From Pardosa pseudoannulata (Eukaryota; Arthropoda; Arachnida; Araneae; Lycosidae), in NCBI GenBank assembly GCA_032207245.1, contig CM063499.1, positions 75,183,978 to 75,247,977 on the forward strand: a stretch of DNA of 64,000 nucleotides, in the 5' to 3' direction. The stretch's first letter is position 1. Each line of letters starts with the position of its first letter. Shown one piece after another: positions 1 through 15,300 of this stretch. Both the position numbers and the translations under genes were made by a program. The notes under the pieces were generated by a model. That model was not told where the DNA came from. It was given only the letters and a program-made list of their open reading frames with translations, and did not search any database.

Positions 1-123
1 GTAAAACATATATCTTATCAGTCAAAGTATTGTATATCAGAATAGCAAATTATATTGTAGATATATGTGTGAAAAAAAAGTGTCTTTTGGCTTTTGATTT
101 AATTTTGCCCGCTTTATTTTTAG

Positions 124-335
124 GAAGAAGATAAATTCCAGTTTGGAAAAACCAAAATATTTTTCCGTGCTGGTCAAGTAGCTTATCTTGAAAAACTAAG
201 AGCAGACAAATTAAGAGCTTGTGCAGTAATGGTCCAAAAACATATCAGAGGCTATTTGCACAGAAGGAAATACCAACAGATACGAAGAACTGCTGTGGGC
301 ATCCAAAAGTATGCCCGAGGACTGTTGGCTAGAAG
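124..335 (+). CDS. MYO5: Myosin V exon 1 of window: converter end, IQ1, IQ2
   Basis: Acceptor is tttttag, donor AGAAG|gtattc; ends in phase 2. Encodes residues 1-70 plus two bases of 71. [11 protein letters not shown] is the near-universal end of the myosin motor. It is followed by IQ1 ([14 protein letters not shown]) and IQ2 ([12 protein letters not shown]). The upstream exons are off the window, so the starting phase of 0 is inferred from the open frame. Confidence 0.96.
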
Positions 336-3300
336 GTATTCATATATGTTCTTTTTAAAGCTTATTTTAAATGAAAATTGTGTAGATTTGTGAATGACAG
401 CATATGGCTTGCAGTTAATGCAAATGAATCATTTGCTATTTGAGGTTATTAACTGTAAAATTTTTAAAGCTAAAATTGATGGTAAACTTTGAATGTTCTA
501 TTGCAAGTAGTGTGAGAATTCTGTGTTGTTGTATTAGATCTTGTCTGGGATAATTATTTCAAATCCAGAGGCACTTGCTTCTTATAGCATTTGCCACTAC
601 CAAGTCGCAAATAATTGTTGGTATTTTTATTAAGAGAGCAAGCACCATATAAGTGGTGAGCATTATTCTCTAAGACAACATATACCCTAATTTTTGGCAT
701 ATAATTCGCAGGTACAAATTTCGCGATATTTTCAGAGAAAAATATAGTATAATCCGCAGATTAAATTTCCATTTTAATCTCATGTGATCAGTTTTCAATG
801 TATATGGGAAAAAGTGTTATATTTTTTAGTGTTAAAAAACTTGAATTTAAAGTCTTTACTCAATGCTAACATTTTCTTTAAATTAAAAAAAGTAATCTAA
901 TAAAGTGAAAATTTGGAGACTTAAAAAAATTTTATGTTTAACCACAGTCAAAATATAGTAAAAATATTTACATTAATTAGTACAGGAACAATGCTACAAA
1001 TAAATTATTCAAACCCATATTTAAATAAAAAAAATATTAAAATTTAGAATTTTTAAAATGCATTTTTTCATTTTAATTTAATATGGTTATTTGCAATCTG
1101 CATTAAAATTTTATACTGCAGTGATGGCGCCATCTGGCGAGCTAAAATTGGAAAAAAATGAATGCAGCAAAATGCTGTTATTTTAGATTATACAAGTTTT
1201 ATTTCTTGATAGATATACAAAATGGAATATATTAATTTAATCGGGTATTTTTATCCAAACCACTGTGTCCTCGGCTGAAAAGAATTTTTAATCCTTATTA
1301 AAAAAAAAAACAAATTTCTGTGTATATATGAGCAGGTGCTGCCATGTATTATTCTTTATGAAAGATATTTCTAAATTTTATTATAAAAATAATTTTTATC
1401 AGCAGATAATACATGGTGGCGTATAATACGCATTAGAAGGAAATTAAAAATTTTTTAATGTATAATCTGCGGATTATACACTGAAAATTAGGGTACAAAG
1501 TGGGTTATCAAAGTTTAGAAGCAGAAGACCCCTAAGCTTGCCTAGTGGTATCATTTGGAAAATTGGTAGACATTGTGACCACAAACCTGTTTTATGTGCC
1601 CCAACCACCAATATTGAACACAATGGATCTTTGGCCATCGCAAGCCTCAAATTTGCAACCCTCTAATTAGAAGATTAAGAATATACTTATTTTACATTAT
1701 TACTTCCTCTTTTTCATTAACTCCTTTATAAAATGGTATATTTCCTTTTTGCCATACAAGGTCATACAAAATAATTTTCTCTTCAGCAAAAGTAAATATG
1801 TATAATGTCACATAACCCTGCTAGGATTTATTGCAAAAATTTCATTATATGATATCTTTCATCTTCTAATATGAGTTAACACAGCCTATATTAAAAGTAG
1901 AATATAATAAAATAAAAAAAAGGTTTATAATTACAGTTCATTTAAACTCTATTTTTCATATCTGAAGTATGCATGTCCATGGAGTGACACATTGTTCAGG
2001 TTATTCATGATTTTAAAATAATAGGTTTTAGTTTAAAAAAGTTTTACAATATTTGTAGTCTTTTAAAATGTCAGTGAAGGAGATTTCATTTTACAATTCT
2101 CATTTTGCCAATATGTGTGCAGGTATACTACTTTCTTGAAGAGAACAAGAGCTGCAATAATCATCGAAAAGAATGTACGCATGTTTGTACAGAAGAGGAA
2201 ATACCTGCGTATATGTCGCACAGTACTTGGTATCCAAGCTTATGTTAGAGGTATGTGGGCCAGGCAAAAGTATCAACAACTGCGAAAGAATGCTGCTGCT
2301 ACTGTTATCCAGGTATTTATTTCAAAACTAACCTTGAATGTAATTTTAAAGTATGGTTTTATGACCAGTATTCAAAATTTTTTTATTCAGCTCTTTTTTT
2401 TTTTTTTAATTGTTTAAATGTTTCAAAGGCTAATTAATCATTTTATTGAAAATAGAAATATGTACGAGGCTTTGTGGCAAGGTCGAAGTACCAGAGGAAT
2501 CGCAAACGTATCATTATTTGCCAGTCTACTGTCAGGAGATGGTTTGCTAGAAAAGAACTCAAGAAACTAAAGGTAATATTACTATTAGGAAACTAAAGCT
2601 AAGGTATTTAGGAAACTAAAGGTACCTAATAGTGCTGGACATCTCGGATACAAAAGATATTTAAAGTGGAAGCTGGCATGACTTGTGCAGAATGACGAGA
2701 AATAAAAAAACGAGTATTTGAACTAAACTTTTTTTATTTAAGTTCTAAAAGTTTTTCAAAAAAAGTTAACAAAATAAACATAATAAATTTAACAATCACC
2801 TATTACCAAAAAAAGGTTCTGATAATATTACAGAAAAAAAATTTAACCCTAATACCATAAACTATTAAAAAAATACAAAGTCAAAAAAAGGATTTTATAA
2901 TCTGATTCATAACTAAGAAGCTACGATTTAATATATTATGTCATTTAGAGGAATTTTATCTACAGCATGAACAATGATAGCGCTGTTACCCTCACAGCTG
3001 ACCAAAAAAAGGATACCTTGCCTCCTGCTTGTTAGCCTTATATACCCAGCAGCAGGTATATCATGCTAATTAACATAATCATGCGGCTTCCTCCCCCACT
3101 CAGCCACTCCCAAAATTACACAGATCGTAGCTGCCGAGTGAGTTGAAGCTACATTAGCATTTGCCATGCAGACGTCACGACCAAAGAGAGTCAGCTTCCT
3201 TAACAAAAACAATCTAACTGGCATTTGAGGTGGTCAAATCTCCTGCCTTGGTTGACTTAAATAAATAAACAAACTAATAGACAAATTGCCGGGATTCACC

Positions 3301-6300
3301 AAAAGTTATGGAAGTTGCCGATTCGGCTGCAATTTCTAACAAATATGGTGTTGCAAAAAGCAATAATTCTATTTTTTTTAACACTAGCAGAATTGTAGTT
3401 ATAATAAACTTAAAAAAAAAGTCAGTCACATTAAGCAAAACCAGTTTATTAAATGAAAAACTAAATTTCCCTTCTTCATTATTACAGGAATTGTAATTTT
3501 GATAATGAGAGACAAACTCAAAAAGGATTTAAATTATTTTAATTTTTTTCTCTTTATTTTAATCAGCAGCTGATTAATAAATTAAATTTTACTTATGAAA
3601 TATAACATTCAATATAGGGTTATTTAATTTGTAAAAGTTTTTAAACATTTATTAAAAAAATTTTTTTTAACTTGTAATTTGTCTTACATTACATATATGT
3701 ATGTATAATTCAGTATAATTTATATAAACCATTTATATTTTAGATTGAAGCAAAATCGGTTGAACATGTAAAGAAACTTAACAAAGGACTGGAGAATAAG
3801 ATTATATCTTTGCAGCAGAAGATTGAAGAACTGGTAATGGATTTTCTTCTTTTTCTTTTAATATCCTACAGTTTTGGTTAAATTTACTTATTTAAACTAC
3901 TTTGTTTTAGTTGCGAGAAAATAAAAGTTTACACACCAGACAAGTGGATACTAAAGAGTTGACAGCTCAGACAGAACTTGTGAAGCAGTTAGAAGGTACT
4001 ATCAAAGCTTACGACAATCGAGTTGCTGATTTAGTTCAAACTATTGCTAATCTGAAAGAAGAAAATGAACAATTACGCAATGAGAAAGAAGATATTATAA
4101 CTGAAAAAGACCTTCTCAAGCTGGAAAAAGATGAGGTATATTGCAACTTGTTTTCTTCTTTATTTTTACCTAAGTGGATTTGGGATTAAAAGTTTGATTT
4201 TTTTAAGTTATCAGTAAGCTATTATGAAATGTTGTGGGAGAGGTTAATAAAGGAATAAAAACATAATTACACAACACAGCACATGTGAAGCTCTGAACCA
4301 AGTCTGTTGATAGAATGTTATGCTCAAGTAAAATCAACACAAGAAGATATAAGTGAAAGAAAACTTACCAATGATGACAATTTATTTTAAAATTTATTTA
4401 AAACTTAAACACAATTACAGATCTATTTGCAGCCTTGCAATTCTGTCACTTTTCTCACCTTTAGTCACTTTTTTTTACAATTGATCACTTTTAGTCACTT
4501 TTTTCATGGTGTATCACAGCAAAAGTCTGTTGTTGAAAAAAGAAAATCTGAATTAATAACAAAATATTTTAATAAAAGACCAAAAATGGGATGCTCTAAT
4601 CTTATTTTTCTTATTAAAATGTAATTAGTCATATGGTTTCCAGAATTTAGTGATTTTAAAAAGTCGTAAAGAAGTTCCTGAAATCTACATTTGTACTGAA
4701 ATGTACATTTAATACATTAAAGTAATTTACGTCAAAGCACACATTTCTCTTTTTCTTTTTCTTCACAATTTTTGTTTAGATACTCTAATCTAGCTATGTA
4801 CATATTTCAAAACATCATTAATATATGCAGAAAATTGTGATTATAAAATTAATGTATTGTATGTATTCAAATCTAATTTATAAATTTTTTTGAATAAAAA
4901 GCAATGATGAGTTGTGTAAAACAAAATTTTTAACCTTTTTTGTATTTAGTGCTAAAATCATGTCTTGCATGAATCATTTGATTTAGAGTTAAAATAAATA
5001 GAAAAATCTTAATAATAGCATCTGTAATCAAGAGAAGAAAAAAAAAATTTTTTTTTTCCCAATGTTTAGCCATTTTTTAGTCACTTATTCTGTATTATTT
5101 GTCACTTTTCTCACCTTTTTAAAAGTACCTCAGCAGTTACAAGCCTGTTAATCTAACTGAAACAAATATATGAGTTTACTTCTGACCAAATATGTCATTT
5201 TTTCAGTTATTTGAAAAGATGAAAACAGAGGTATTTACTTATTTGAGGCAGTGAGAAATTAAGCAAGTGCTAATTTTGCAAGTTTTGTGTTTACTCTTTA
5301 TGTTTAATATATAATAACTGGCTAACTAGGATTTTGTTAGCTAGGATTTTCACTTCTCATCCATTCTGGATAATCAAGAGTTTAATTAGTTATACATAGT
5401 GTCTTTTTATGAATGTCTGGAAAATCTGCAAAAAGTCGGGGAAAAAGGCATGTATCAGAAAAATTAGTCTTGTACAATAATTTTTTTTACTCTCTCCCTC
5501 TGTAACAGTTCTGTAAATTGATTTTTTTAAGGCTGTAAAACAAGTTAGATTGTATTAAATAATTAAAATAAAAAAAGGCTTTAAAAAAATTGTGTATTAA
5601 AAAATGTTGATTTAAGGATCGATAATTTAATACTCTCCCTTTTTATTTTAGGTTATTAGTAGCATTTTAAAAAGGAAAGGCATAAGGTTATCATTTAAAC
5701 TGTTATAATTTATTTTTTAACTTTGGATAGTAGGATTTTTTCATATCTTCTTAAAAGTTAAAATAAAAGTAGTATTAGCTACTGTAACACACTATATATA
5801 TCATGATGTATTTCTTTTTCAAATTTTTAAAAAATAAAATATAAGAGAAATTTTTTGAAAGTACTCAAAATGTTAGGAAAAAGTCAGGATATAAACATTT
5901 GGTAATTCAAATAAACTCCTTGTGTTGCTGTATAGATATCTTCAAAGTAAAGCATGAGCTAACATTCCATCATGCATCTCAGCAATTTTACATGATCGTG
6001 CAAGTTGTATTTTTATCTATCATTCTACCATTTTTGGCACAAAAAAATGGAAAATGAGTGATTATTGATAGTAAATTTGTATTGAAATAAAGAACAAACA
6101 TATGGGGAAAAAAAGTTCATTAAAAACTGAATTTGTTGTAAAATTTGTGCAGACATGCATGCTGGAAGGTTAAATCAAGAGTTAGTACTGACTGGTAAAA
6201 TTGTTATTTGAAAATGCAGGGAAATATATGTTTTAAAATCATTCAGAAAAGATGACTGTATTTCCCATTGAAATGATAGACAATATGGTATTTGAGATTT

Positions 6301-9300
6301 TTAATTATTTGAATAAATTATAGTATGCATTATTAACATGTGCATGGTATTTCTTTAGATTGTTGAACATCTAAATAAGGATAATATCAAATTAAAAGAA
6401 GATATTGAAAAAATGAATGAATTTATCAAAGCTAAAGAAAAGGGAGCTATTGGTATGTAATTTTTGTATGAGATTGTTATATAATTCAGTACATAAAGGA
6501 ATTTCAGACAATATATATTTGAAATTTTTCTTTTTTCCTTCAGAGGTACTGGAGAATGAAAAGAGACTCCTTTTGGAAGAGTTTTCAGCCGAGAGAGCAG
6601 CATACCAAAAGCTATTAAAAGAGAATTCAAGACTAGAGCAGCGATATGAGAATCTGCAGAATGAAATGATGCGTGTTAGGGGATCCAACATGGGACATAA
6701 CAGAACACCTTCGAATGTCAGTCTCACAAGTGTTAAGAGCGATGTTACTGAAATTGTAAGAGATGATATTTCGGATACTCATGATGAAGTAAGTTACAGC
6801 CTTATTGAATTTGATTTTATAATTTTTTTGCTTAATTCTGTAATTTTGGATTAAAGTTTCCAAGTAATAACCCTTTGTGTTGCAACAACTCCACATTAAA
6901 AAGTTTTTTCTCAAATACTAGAATACATTATTTGAAATATGTATAAAATAATTTAAAAAATTTTAAACCATAAAAATTGAAATTTATTAGTAAAATATTA
7001 TAAATATATTATAATAAATATATAATTAATTAAAATTATAATTATTATAAAATTATAATAATAATAATCAAATAATTAATATTATAATAAATATATAAAC
7101 AAACAAAAATAAATTTCTTAAATATTGTAAACTATTTTAATCAATATATCAGTACTAAAACTTATGAACTTTACAATTTTTGGTGCATTTTCCCTAATTA
7201 ATCATACTGTAAATGCATATTTTTTCCAAATCTGTCTGTATATATATAAGTAACCTGGGAGATTACCTTTCACTGATTACATGGGAAATTAGCGCTTATT
7301 TAAATTGCCTGGTCTTACAGGGCTATAAGAATACATAAGTAATTTGTGGTTGTGCAGCCATTAAAGAAAGAAGAACATTGTTGTGAAACTTTAAATTTTT
7401 GAATATAAAAACTGTGTCTTTACAAGGCAAGAGCTTTGCATCAAATGCTACAAGAAAAATAATCTTTCAGTTTGTTGCATCTAAGAGCGAGTAATCCCAA
7501 GAGACTTAAAATTATTCAGCATTTTTTGGGAGTCAAGAGGGAACTTTGATTATTTAAATTAGCTTGAAAACTATACAGGCAGCAATTTAGTTATTGAAGA
7601 AGTGAAACTGTTTTCCTGGGACAGATGGGATATGTGGCCAGTAGACAGAAAATTAGCATTTATTCTAATGTTAGCCCTGGGAAATGGGTGAAAAGAATTT
7701 AAGTTGGTGAACACTCCTTTAAATCTGACATTTTCTGGCTCAAAAATTAGTTATCAAAAAATAAAAAGGGGGAAAAAGGAGAATTTTAGATATTTTAGAT
7801 GTATTAATTTTGATATACATTATATATATATTATTTTTATTATGATTGTACAAGCTTATCTTAAATAATCTCTGGTAATCAAAAAATTATAATCTGGCCA
7901 ATTATTTTTGTGATTCTTAGATCTACGTGAATATTTGACTGTTATTTTTTATATAGCTATGTTTGGTTATGTTATATATTGCTTACTGATTGCAAAATGT
8001 TTAAAAAATTTGTTTTTTTTTTTTTAAATTTCAACTTACCTCCTATCTTTTTATTCGAATTTTTAAGGTAGAGTTCCTAGTTTTATCTAACATTTAAAAA
8101 GCCTTACAGATTGGGAGGGGTTTTGTAATTCCCAAATATTTTTGTTAATATGTATTAGTTTCATTTATATTATAAATATGTTTTAATTTATAATTAAAAT
8201 TAATAAATTATTGGGACTGCATTTAGGTCATGTATGATGGGGCACTATTAAGTGTTATGGATTGGTTAGTTATCAATGTTGGAAGGTATGTTTACATAAT
8301 GAATTGGAAACTATCTGTGTGAGAAACCTACTTTTGGCTTCCCCACATTCTTTTAAATTTAACAAATCTGAAGTTTATCTTATTAATAATCATGTGCACC
8401 TGATAAAACAATAAATGAAACTTTAATAGGAAAAGGAAATTTTTTTGTATTATTTAGTTCTGATTTTATGAAATTTGTGTTAATTACTGTGTTACTGGTT
8501 AGCAACAATCAACAAAACTGTCTTTTAATGGTTACTGTTTTAAATAACTCCAATGTTAGGATATACCAAATCTGTAACACATTGATACAAATTGTCAATT
8601 TGTATTTCAGACATGTAATGAAAAAAAACCTATTGTTTGTTTATTTTAGGATGTTGGTTATGGTTCAATAAGGTCTAAAGACAAAGAATCTGTTCATTTG
8701 AAGTTAGATGATGTTAAATGGGATGATCATTCATTTGTGAGTAAAGATGGTAGCCCTGATGAAGATGAAACTAGAGTAAGTTACACATTTGATAACTGAT
8801 GCATTCATTTTCTTGCTTATAAATATAATGCCAATCGAATGTAAAATTGTGTTCAATGTATCAGAATTTCTGGCTTTTTATGTAGTAGTTTTCAGCCCTT
8901 ATGCCTAAGCTTTCCTGAAATGGAAAAAAAATTTTTTTAATAGATATGATATGCATGTTTTGAACAATAAAAACTTGATTAGAAAAATTAAACCTAAAAG
9001 GTATAATTAACAGAATAACAAGGTTTAGGTATATCATATTAATGCATGTATATCAATTTTTATATTGCATTCTTTTTAATCATTTAAGCTTTAATGTCAC
9101 AGCTCTAGAATGGTAAATATTTTAGCAGCAGTCAAGTTAGTGAAGACTCCATGATGACTACAACCTCAGAGAAAACTCTTTTTAAAATATGAAGGATATG
9201 TACAGTAAGACCCCCGCTTAACGCGGGGGATACATTCCATCAAAGTAGAGCATAATATGAAACAGTGCTAAACGAGGCTATCTTAACATGTAAATAATGG

Positions 9301-12300
9301 GGTTAGGGGAAAATGGATAGAAAATTAGTTAGGTATTAAATTTGATGTTTTTTTAATAAAATTAAAACCAGACATTTATTTCTTACAAAAATAAAAACAA
9401 TATAAACGAATATACTTAAGAAAACAAATAAAATTCTAAGTCAGTCAAATTATGCAGTCTATTCTGTGTTTCCAGTTTTCTGCTTTTTTTGTCCAGAAGG
9501 CATCTAATGTAGTTTGCGTTTTCCTTTTGCATTCTGTTTGAAGTTGTTTATAAGTGGATAAAGCATCGATAGCACCCCCATCTTGCTTTTGAACTCCTGT
9601 CAAAATTTGGATCCTTTTCAACAAATTGGTTGATAATTTCAGTTATAGTGGTCAAACTTCTTTTTGCAAACACCACCAAAAGTTCTGTTTGCTATTCTTT
9701 GAAATCATTACTATCAATATTTTTGTTTTCTTCTTTCTCAGTTAATTCCTTGAACTCATCATTAGAAAGACTAGCTGCTGTTTATTGAACTATTTCTTTG
9801 ACGTCTTCCACATTTAAATCATCTTTTCTTGTTTTTTATTATCACCCATGATAAAAACTAAAGATCATAATATTTGTCACTGTATTAATCATTATAGTAT
9901 TATTTTTATACTTGATACTTTCTCAGAATAGTTTCCTAGACTTCTATTATCTACCATTTTGATATAATTTTGATAAAAATGTACATATAAGTTTGAAAAT
10001 ATAATCTATATAAATTTTTTATTAGATTATTAAGTTACTATAAAACTGGATGACCTGTTGTCAGAAATTTCTGCCAAATAACATTAAAATCTGCCAATTT
10101 TAAGGGACATGGTGCCATCTGAGTTCATGTATATAACTTAAAAATTAGCAACATTAATTCTATAAGCAGTATTTTTTATTTTGTAATCTTCCCTCCCTCC
10201 TAGTATTCTAGAAAATGGAATTCTCATCTAAAAAAGTGATTCAAGCATTTAATTACTTTACAAATGACTTAGTTAAATATTATAGTTAAGCATGCAGCCA
10301 TTCAGATTAAACTTTGAGCAGTAGATTATGTTTTAATTAACCCTAGTGTAGCAAAAAAAGTAGACCAAAGCACGCCAAACCAGACAAAATCAACAAGTAT
10401 GTATATCTAAACATCATTAGCTGATGGAATATCAAACTGATGTGAATTCTGTTTTAAGGGAAGAATGCAAATGTTCTGATATATCTCGTCTAGGAGGAAT
10501 AAGGCACTATTTTTTTTTAAATTGCACATAAGTGCCACATTGGTAGAAATACCACATCCAATGAACAATTAAATTTTCAAACAAGTGTTGTAGTATTTGT
10601 TCACAAAATTAAGGTATTTGCTTTTAACAGTGTAGTCTTGAAGCATATGCAGGGTTCCCACAGTCCTTAAAAGTCCTTAAGAACTCCTTAATTTTAGCTT
10701 TCATTTTAAGGGCCCTTAAAACTACTTAATTTTGTCAAAGGTCTTTAAAAACTCCTTAATTTTGAAATTGGAACTTGAACAATTAATCCGTTGTCACATG
10801 ATTTCATGACAATTTTCGCCGAACTCTCCAAACTTTCTGGTTTTGTAAATTCAGAGTTAAACTTGCTCCAAACTGGTTCTAATTAAGAACACCAATACAG
10901 GTGATAAGTACTAGTCAAAGAAAATATAAAATACTTGTTAATGTTTATAACATTCTTTTACATTTTCTAGCCAAAAGTGCAGTATTAATACTAAAGAAAA
11001 TCCTCAAATATATATGTTTTCAGTGTAATTCTGTAGTAAATCAAAATTCCTTTCCTTGATATCCTTAAAATATTATGAAAATACTTTTAGTTTATTAGTA
11101 CTTTTTGTGGTCACAACCTAGAAAACTTTTTTGACAAATAATCTTTTACCAGACTACTGAAAAGGTTTATAAAGTCAGCTGCCCTTTCCTAATAGCTATC
11201 AATCATGCAGATTTTAATTAAACGAAGCATGGAGGGTGGGGGTAGGTTGTAGATATTTCAGTTACCTATGGAAGTTTAATTTTCTTTGCATTGAATGTAA
11301 TAGAAAAGTCAAACTTTCTTCTTTCCCAGGCAATGTTGGGTATAATCAGCTAGTATATACATACACACACATATATATATCAGAGTCATTTTTAAGCCCT
11401 CAGAAAATACTGTTTATAATATTATATTTTATTCACAATTTATTTTTAATTTGATCATTCAAAAAACTTTAGATGTACATTTTTCAAAATGTTTTTGTCA
11501 AATAGGTTTATCTTATATTAATTTTTAGGTATTTTTAAAAACTTAATTCTGAAATATTGTAGGACATTTATTGAACATGCCTTGTCTGGTTTATAATTAA
11601 AATATGTTCCTTAGGAAATAGGGATTATGTCATTATGCCATGTATTTCAAGTAGGTTTTTATAAAAAGTTACTTTAGTTCTTAGAAAGTCCTTAATTTTT
11701 ATTTTGGATAAAGAGTGGGAACCCTGATATGTTATTTCACTCCAATAAAACCTTTTGAATTCTGTAAAGATTGACATTAAATTTTTACCCCCTCAAGCAA
11801 AAAATAACACTTAATATTGGACCATTTAAACAAGCATTCTATTAATTTTCTGCTTGCATTGTTTTTCCGTATTCTTCATTTTCCATTTCCATCACTTTAA
11901 AAAATGAGGGATCAAGGTTCCATGTATGTATGTTTTTCATTTTTTCACATTTGTATATATGTCTTTTGTATATTCACATATGGAATTAACTCTGATATAT
12001 TTATTTAGGTTGACTCTGAAGATTCTGGGAAAGATTTAGTTGATGTTACCCTTGTTCTTAAACTCCAGCAAAAACTAAAAGCATTAGAATCTGAAAAATC
12101 TCGTCTTGCCAAGAAACTGGAAGATCTAGAAGCAAAAGAAGATGATTCTCCAAAAGAGGAAAAACTTATTAAAGATGCCATTAGGGTAATGTGATTATAT
12201 ATCTACATCTCTAATTTGTGTTAATGACTTAAGATATTTATTTGGAAAACTGTTAATGTATATAATGAGTATTTAATCTGTTTAAATACAATTTTACTTT

Positions 12301-15300
12301 AAAAGTCTGAAAAGTGGGATTGCCATTAATTTTTATTTCTATCTTTCCACTGGTATAGATTTCTTATTTATATTTAAATGTTGTATAGTTTGATTTGTAA
12401 AGTAAATTTTAACTATGCCTTTAAGAAACAAATTAATCATTTTTAATGCTGTAATAAAATTTCTCATGGGTCTAGTAATTTTAGCTGTATAATGTTAGTG
12501 CAAAATATTTGCAATAAAGTTCAGTTTGAAATTTATATTCTTAAAAGAAACTGCTTTATTCTGCTATATTTTTCATCATTAAATACTTGTGAGAAAAGTA
12601 CCCTTATATTATCAAAATGACAGGTATTGTAAGTTTTATATAGTCATATGTTTCCATGTACATACCAAGAATGTTTAGGGCTTTTTATAAAGCTAAAGTG
12701 GGTGGATCAACTTATATTGCAGATCCATAAAACTTAAGTAATATATGTTTTTCTTGGAGACATTTTTTAGTATTGGCAACCAAAATGTCACCAAATTTGC
12801 TAAATTAAACAAGACATTTAAAAAAGCAAGCAAAACCTAACAGATCTCATAAAAAATGTCTATGCAAGCCAAAATTATGTTATTAATCACAAGAAATAGC
12901 ACTTTTTAATTTTTTTTTAGTTTATATTGCTAGGATTCATGAAAAAGTGTTACCTTCAGATAGCGTTACCAGGTTTGTATCATCATTGTCATATAATAAG
13001 TAAAAATATTGGCTATATGGTCTAGTGCCATGAATCTAAAACTGGATGCTGCAGCGGTAATCAAGAAAAGTGTTTAAAATTTTAAAAGTAATAAAAAAGG
13101 CAAGAAAATACTTAAAGTGAAAATTTAAGTTGTGTTACCATACTACTGTCAAAACATTTTAAGAATTGTATTTGTCTCAGCATGCAGCCAATCCTTTACC
13201 TGTGTTGTTCTCAAACCACACTGATAAAGGATTCCACATTGATAAAAAGTTGAGAACCATTTATCTAGTGCTTTACTTTACAGTGATTTGGTTGAAAATA
13301 TTGTATGATGACATTTTTAACTCTCACCATATTTAAACATTACAGAGAATTTTTTTTTTTTTACTCTGGTTTATATATGAGTTTTGAAATTTAGGTAAAT
13401 ATTCTAACAAAAATACTCTAAGCTTATACATGGATAGGCTTATAGTCAGAAATATACAGTATGTGTGTTTTAAAGTATGAAAATATTTCTTTAATGAGGT
13501 ATTTAAATTTTAGTTGCAAGATCTGGAAATGGAAAATTCTAAATTGAAAAATGATGTAAATCGCTTGAGAGAATCACTTGCAAAAGAAGACCCATCTAAT
13601 AAAGCTCAAGATTTGTTAGGTATGCATTTTTGTTTGACATAGATGTATTTTTTTATTTGAAAATAGTTCTCATCCTCTAATATCTACTGGTTTTAAAAAT
13701 AGAAAAGTAGAAAAAAGTAGCAGAATTAAAAAGGATGAGAAATTGACAATGTAATTTTGCCTGAGATTTATCATTTGAATATCAAACTGCATTTTGGAAA
13801 AGGGTTCTACATTCTATCCTTAGAAATACTGTCTATTTATCCTTCTTATTCTAAGGCAAGAAAATTAGGTAGTTATGTTTTTGTTCATGGGCCACATTTG
13901 TATTTTGAGTATCATGTTTGCAGCACATTGTAAATAAAATGTTACGTACAGATTTAATGATAAACCTTTTAGTTAATGGTAATATGTATTGAAACAACAT
14001 TCTTTTTTAATTAGCTTAGGAATATCAAGTTTTGTTATTACTCCACTGTTAAAAATACTCTTAAAATATCACCGAAGTGGGAATCAGCAGTAAACCTATT
14101 TTTCTATATATATATATTCTTATATTTAATTTTTGAATAAGATCATTCACAGAGATAAGTTGATGCAAACAGTGTTAGCAAAATCAAAGTATATTATGCT
14201 GCTCAGACACAATTTTTCAGAATTCAACATGGTCCTCTTCTAACCTCTTTTGTTTAAAAATAATTTCAAGGTTTGTATAGTTTTTCATGCACTATACTCC
14301 TCAAGTAGCTCTTCATAATTACATCCTGTCAAATTACACAACTCTTATGTTATTAGGGAACTATTGAAATAGATGTGGTCAGGCTGGATTAGAAATTTTA
14401 ATAATGTGATTTGTTTTAATAACGTTCAACTTTGTTTTAATAACGTTCAACTTTGTTTTAATAACGTTTTGTGATTGAATAACATACCAGTTGAACTTCC
14501 TGGTGGCCCATAAAACAAACCACTCACCATACTGCACTTTGAGACCTTGTGATCAAAGGTATAACACATTTTACGAATTTAAACTATACTCCTCAGTGCT
14601 ACATCCCACTAGGGCCATGGCCTATGGTGCCATTCTTAGTTTTCATGACCAAAGGCCCTTGGGTGTGCAGTATATGTCCTGGTTTGAGACTTTTTCTCTC
14701 CCACAAAAATATCTGTGGATTCTTCATTGGGAAATGGATTACAAAGCTAATCCATTATTTTTTCAACTAGTACAGATTGATGTACAATAGCTAGATGAAC
14801 CAAAAATTGTTACGGTTTTTGGTACTGTGAAAATGAAACTGAAAATTTTGTAATAAGAACAATTATTTTTCATTTTAGTGATATTTGAAAAGTAAAAAAT
14901 TATTTCATTTCAGCTGAAATTTGCAAAACTGATTATTAAAATTTAAAAATATGCTTAATATGTTTTTAAAATATTAAATTCTTATATGAACTTAAAATAA
15001 GTAATAATTTAACTAAAAAGAAGTAATAGTATCTGTAGACTAGAGGTTATATCAATTTCATCAGAGTTTTGTAAATTAGACTTTTTAAAAATTTGGAATA
15101 TTAAAAAAATATCAGTTTCTTAAGTTTCTCAATGCACTATTTTGTTTTTCAGACCAATTTGAAGCAATGCAAGAAGAGTTGGAAAGGCGAAGAGAGGAAT
15201 GCATTCAGTTAAGAACCATACTTGCTGATAGGAATCTTCCATCAAACCCACCCTCTTATTCTAGCCATACAGAACTCATAAATGAGGATGGAGAACTACT

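Noticed and set aside
14491..14790. Overlapping 99- and 73-codon open frames
   Set aside because: Both frames fall in a diverged dispersed repeat also seen near 36500; no codon or domain evidence for either.
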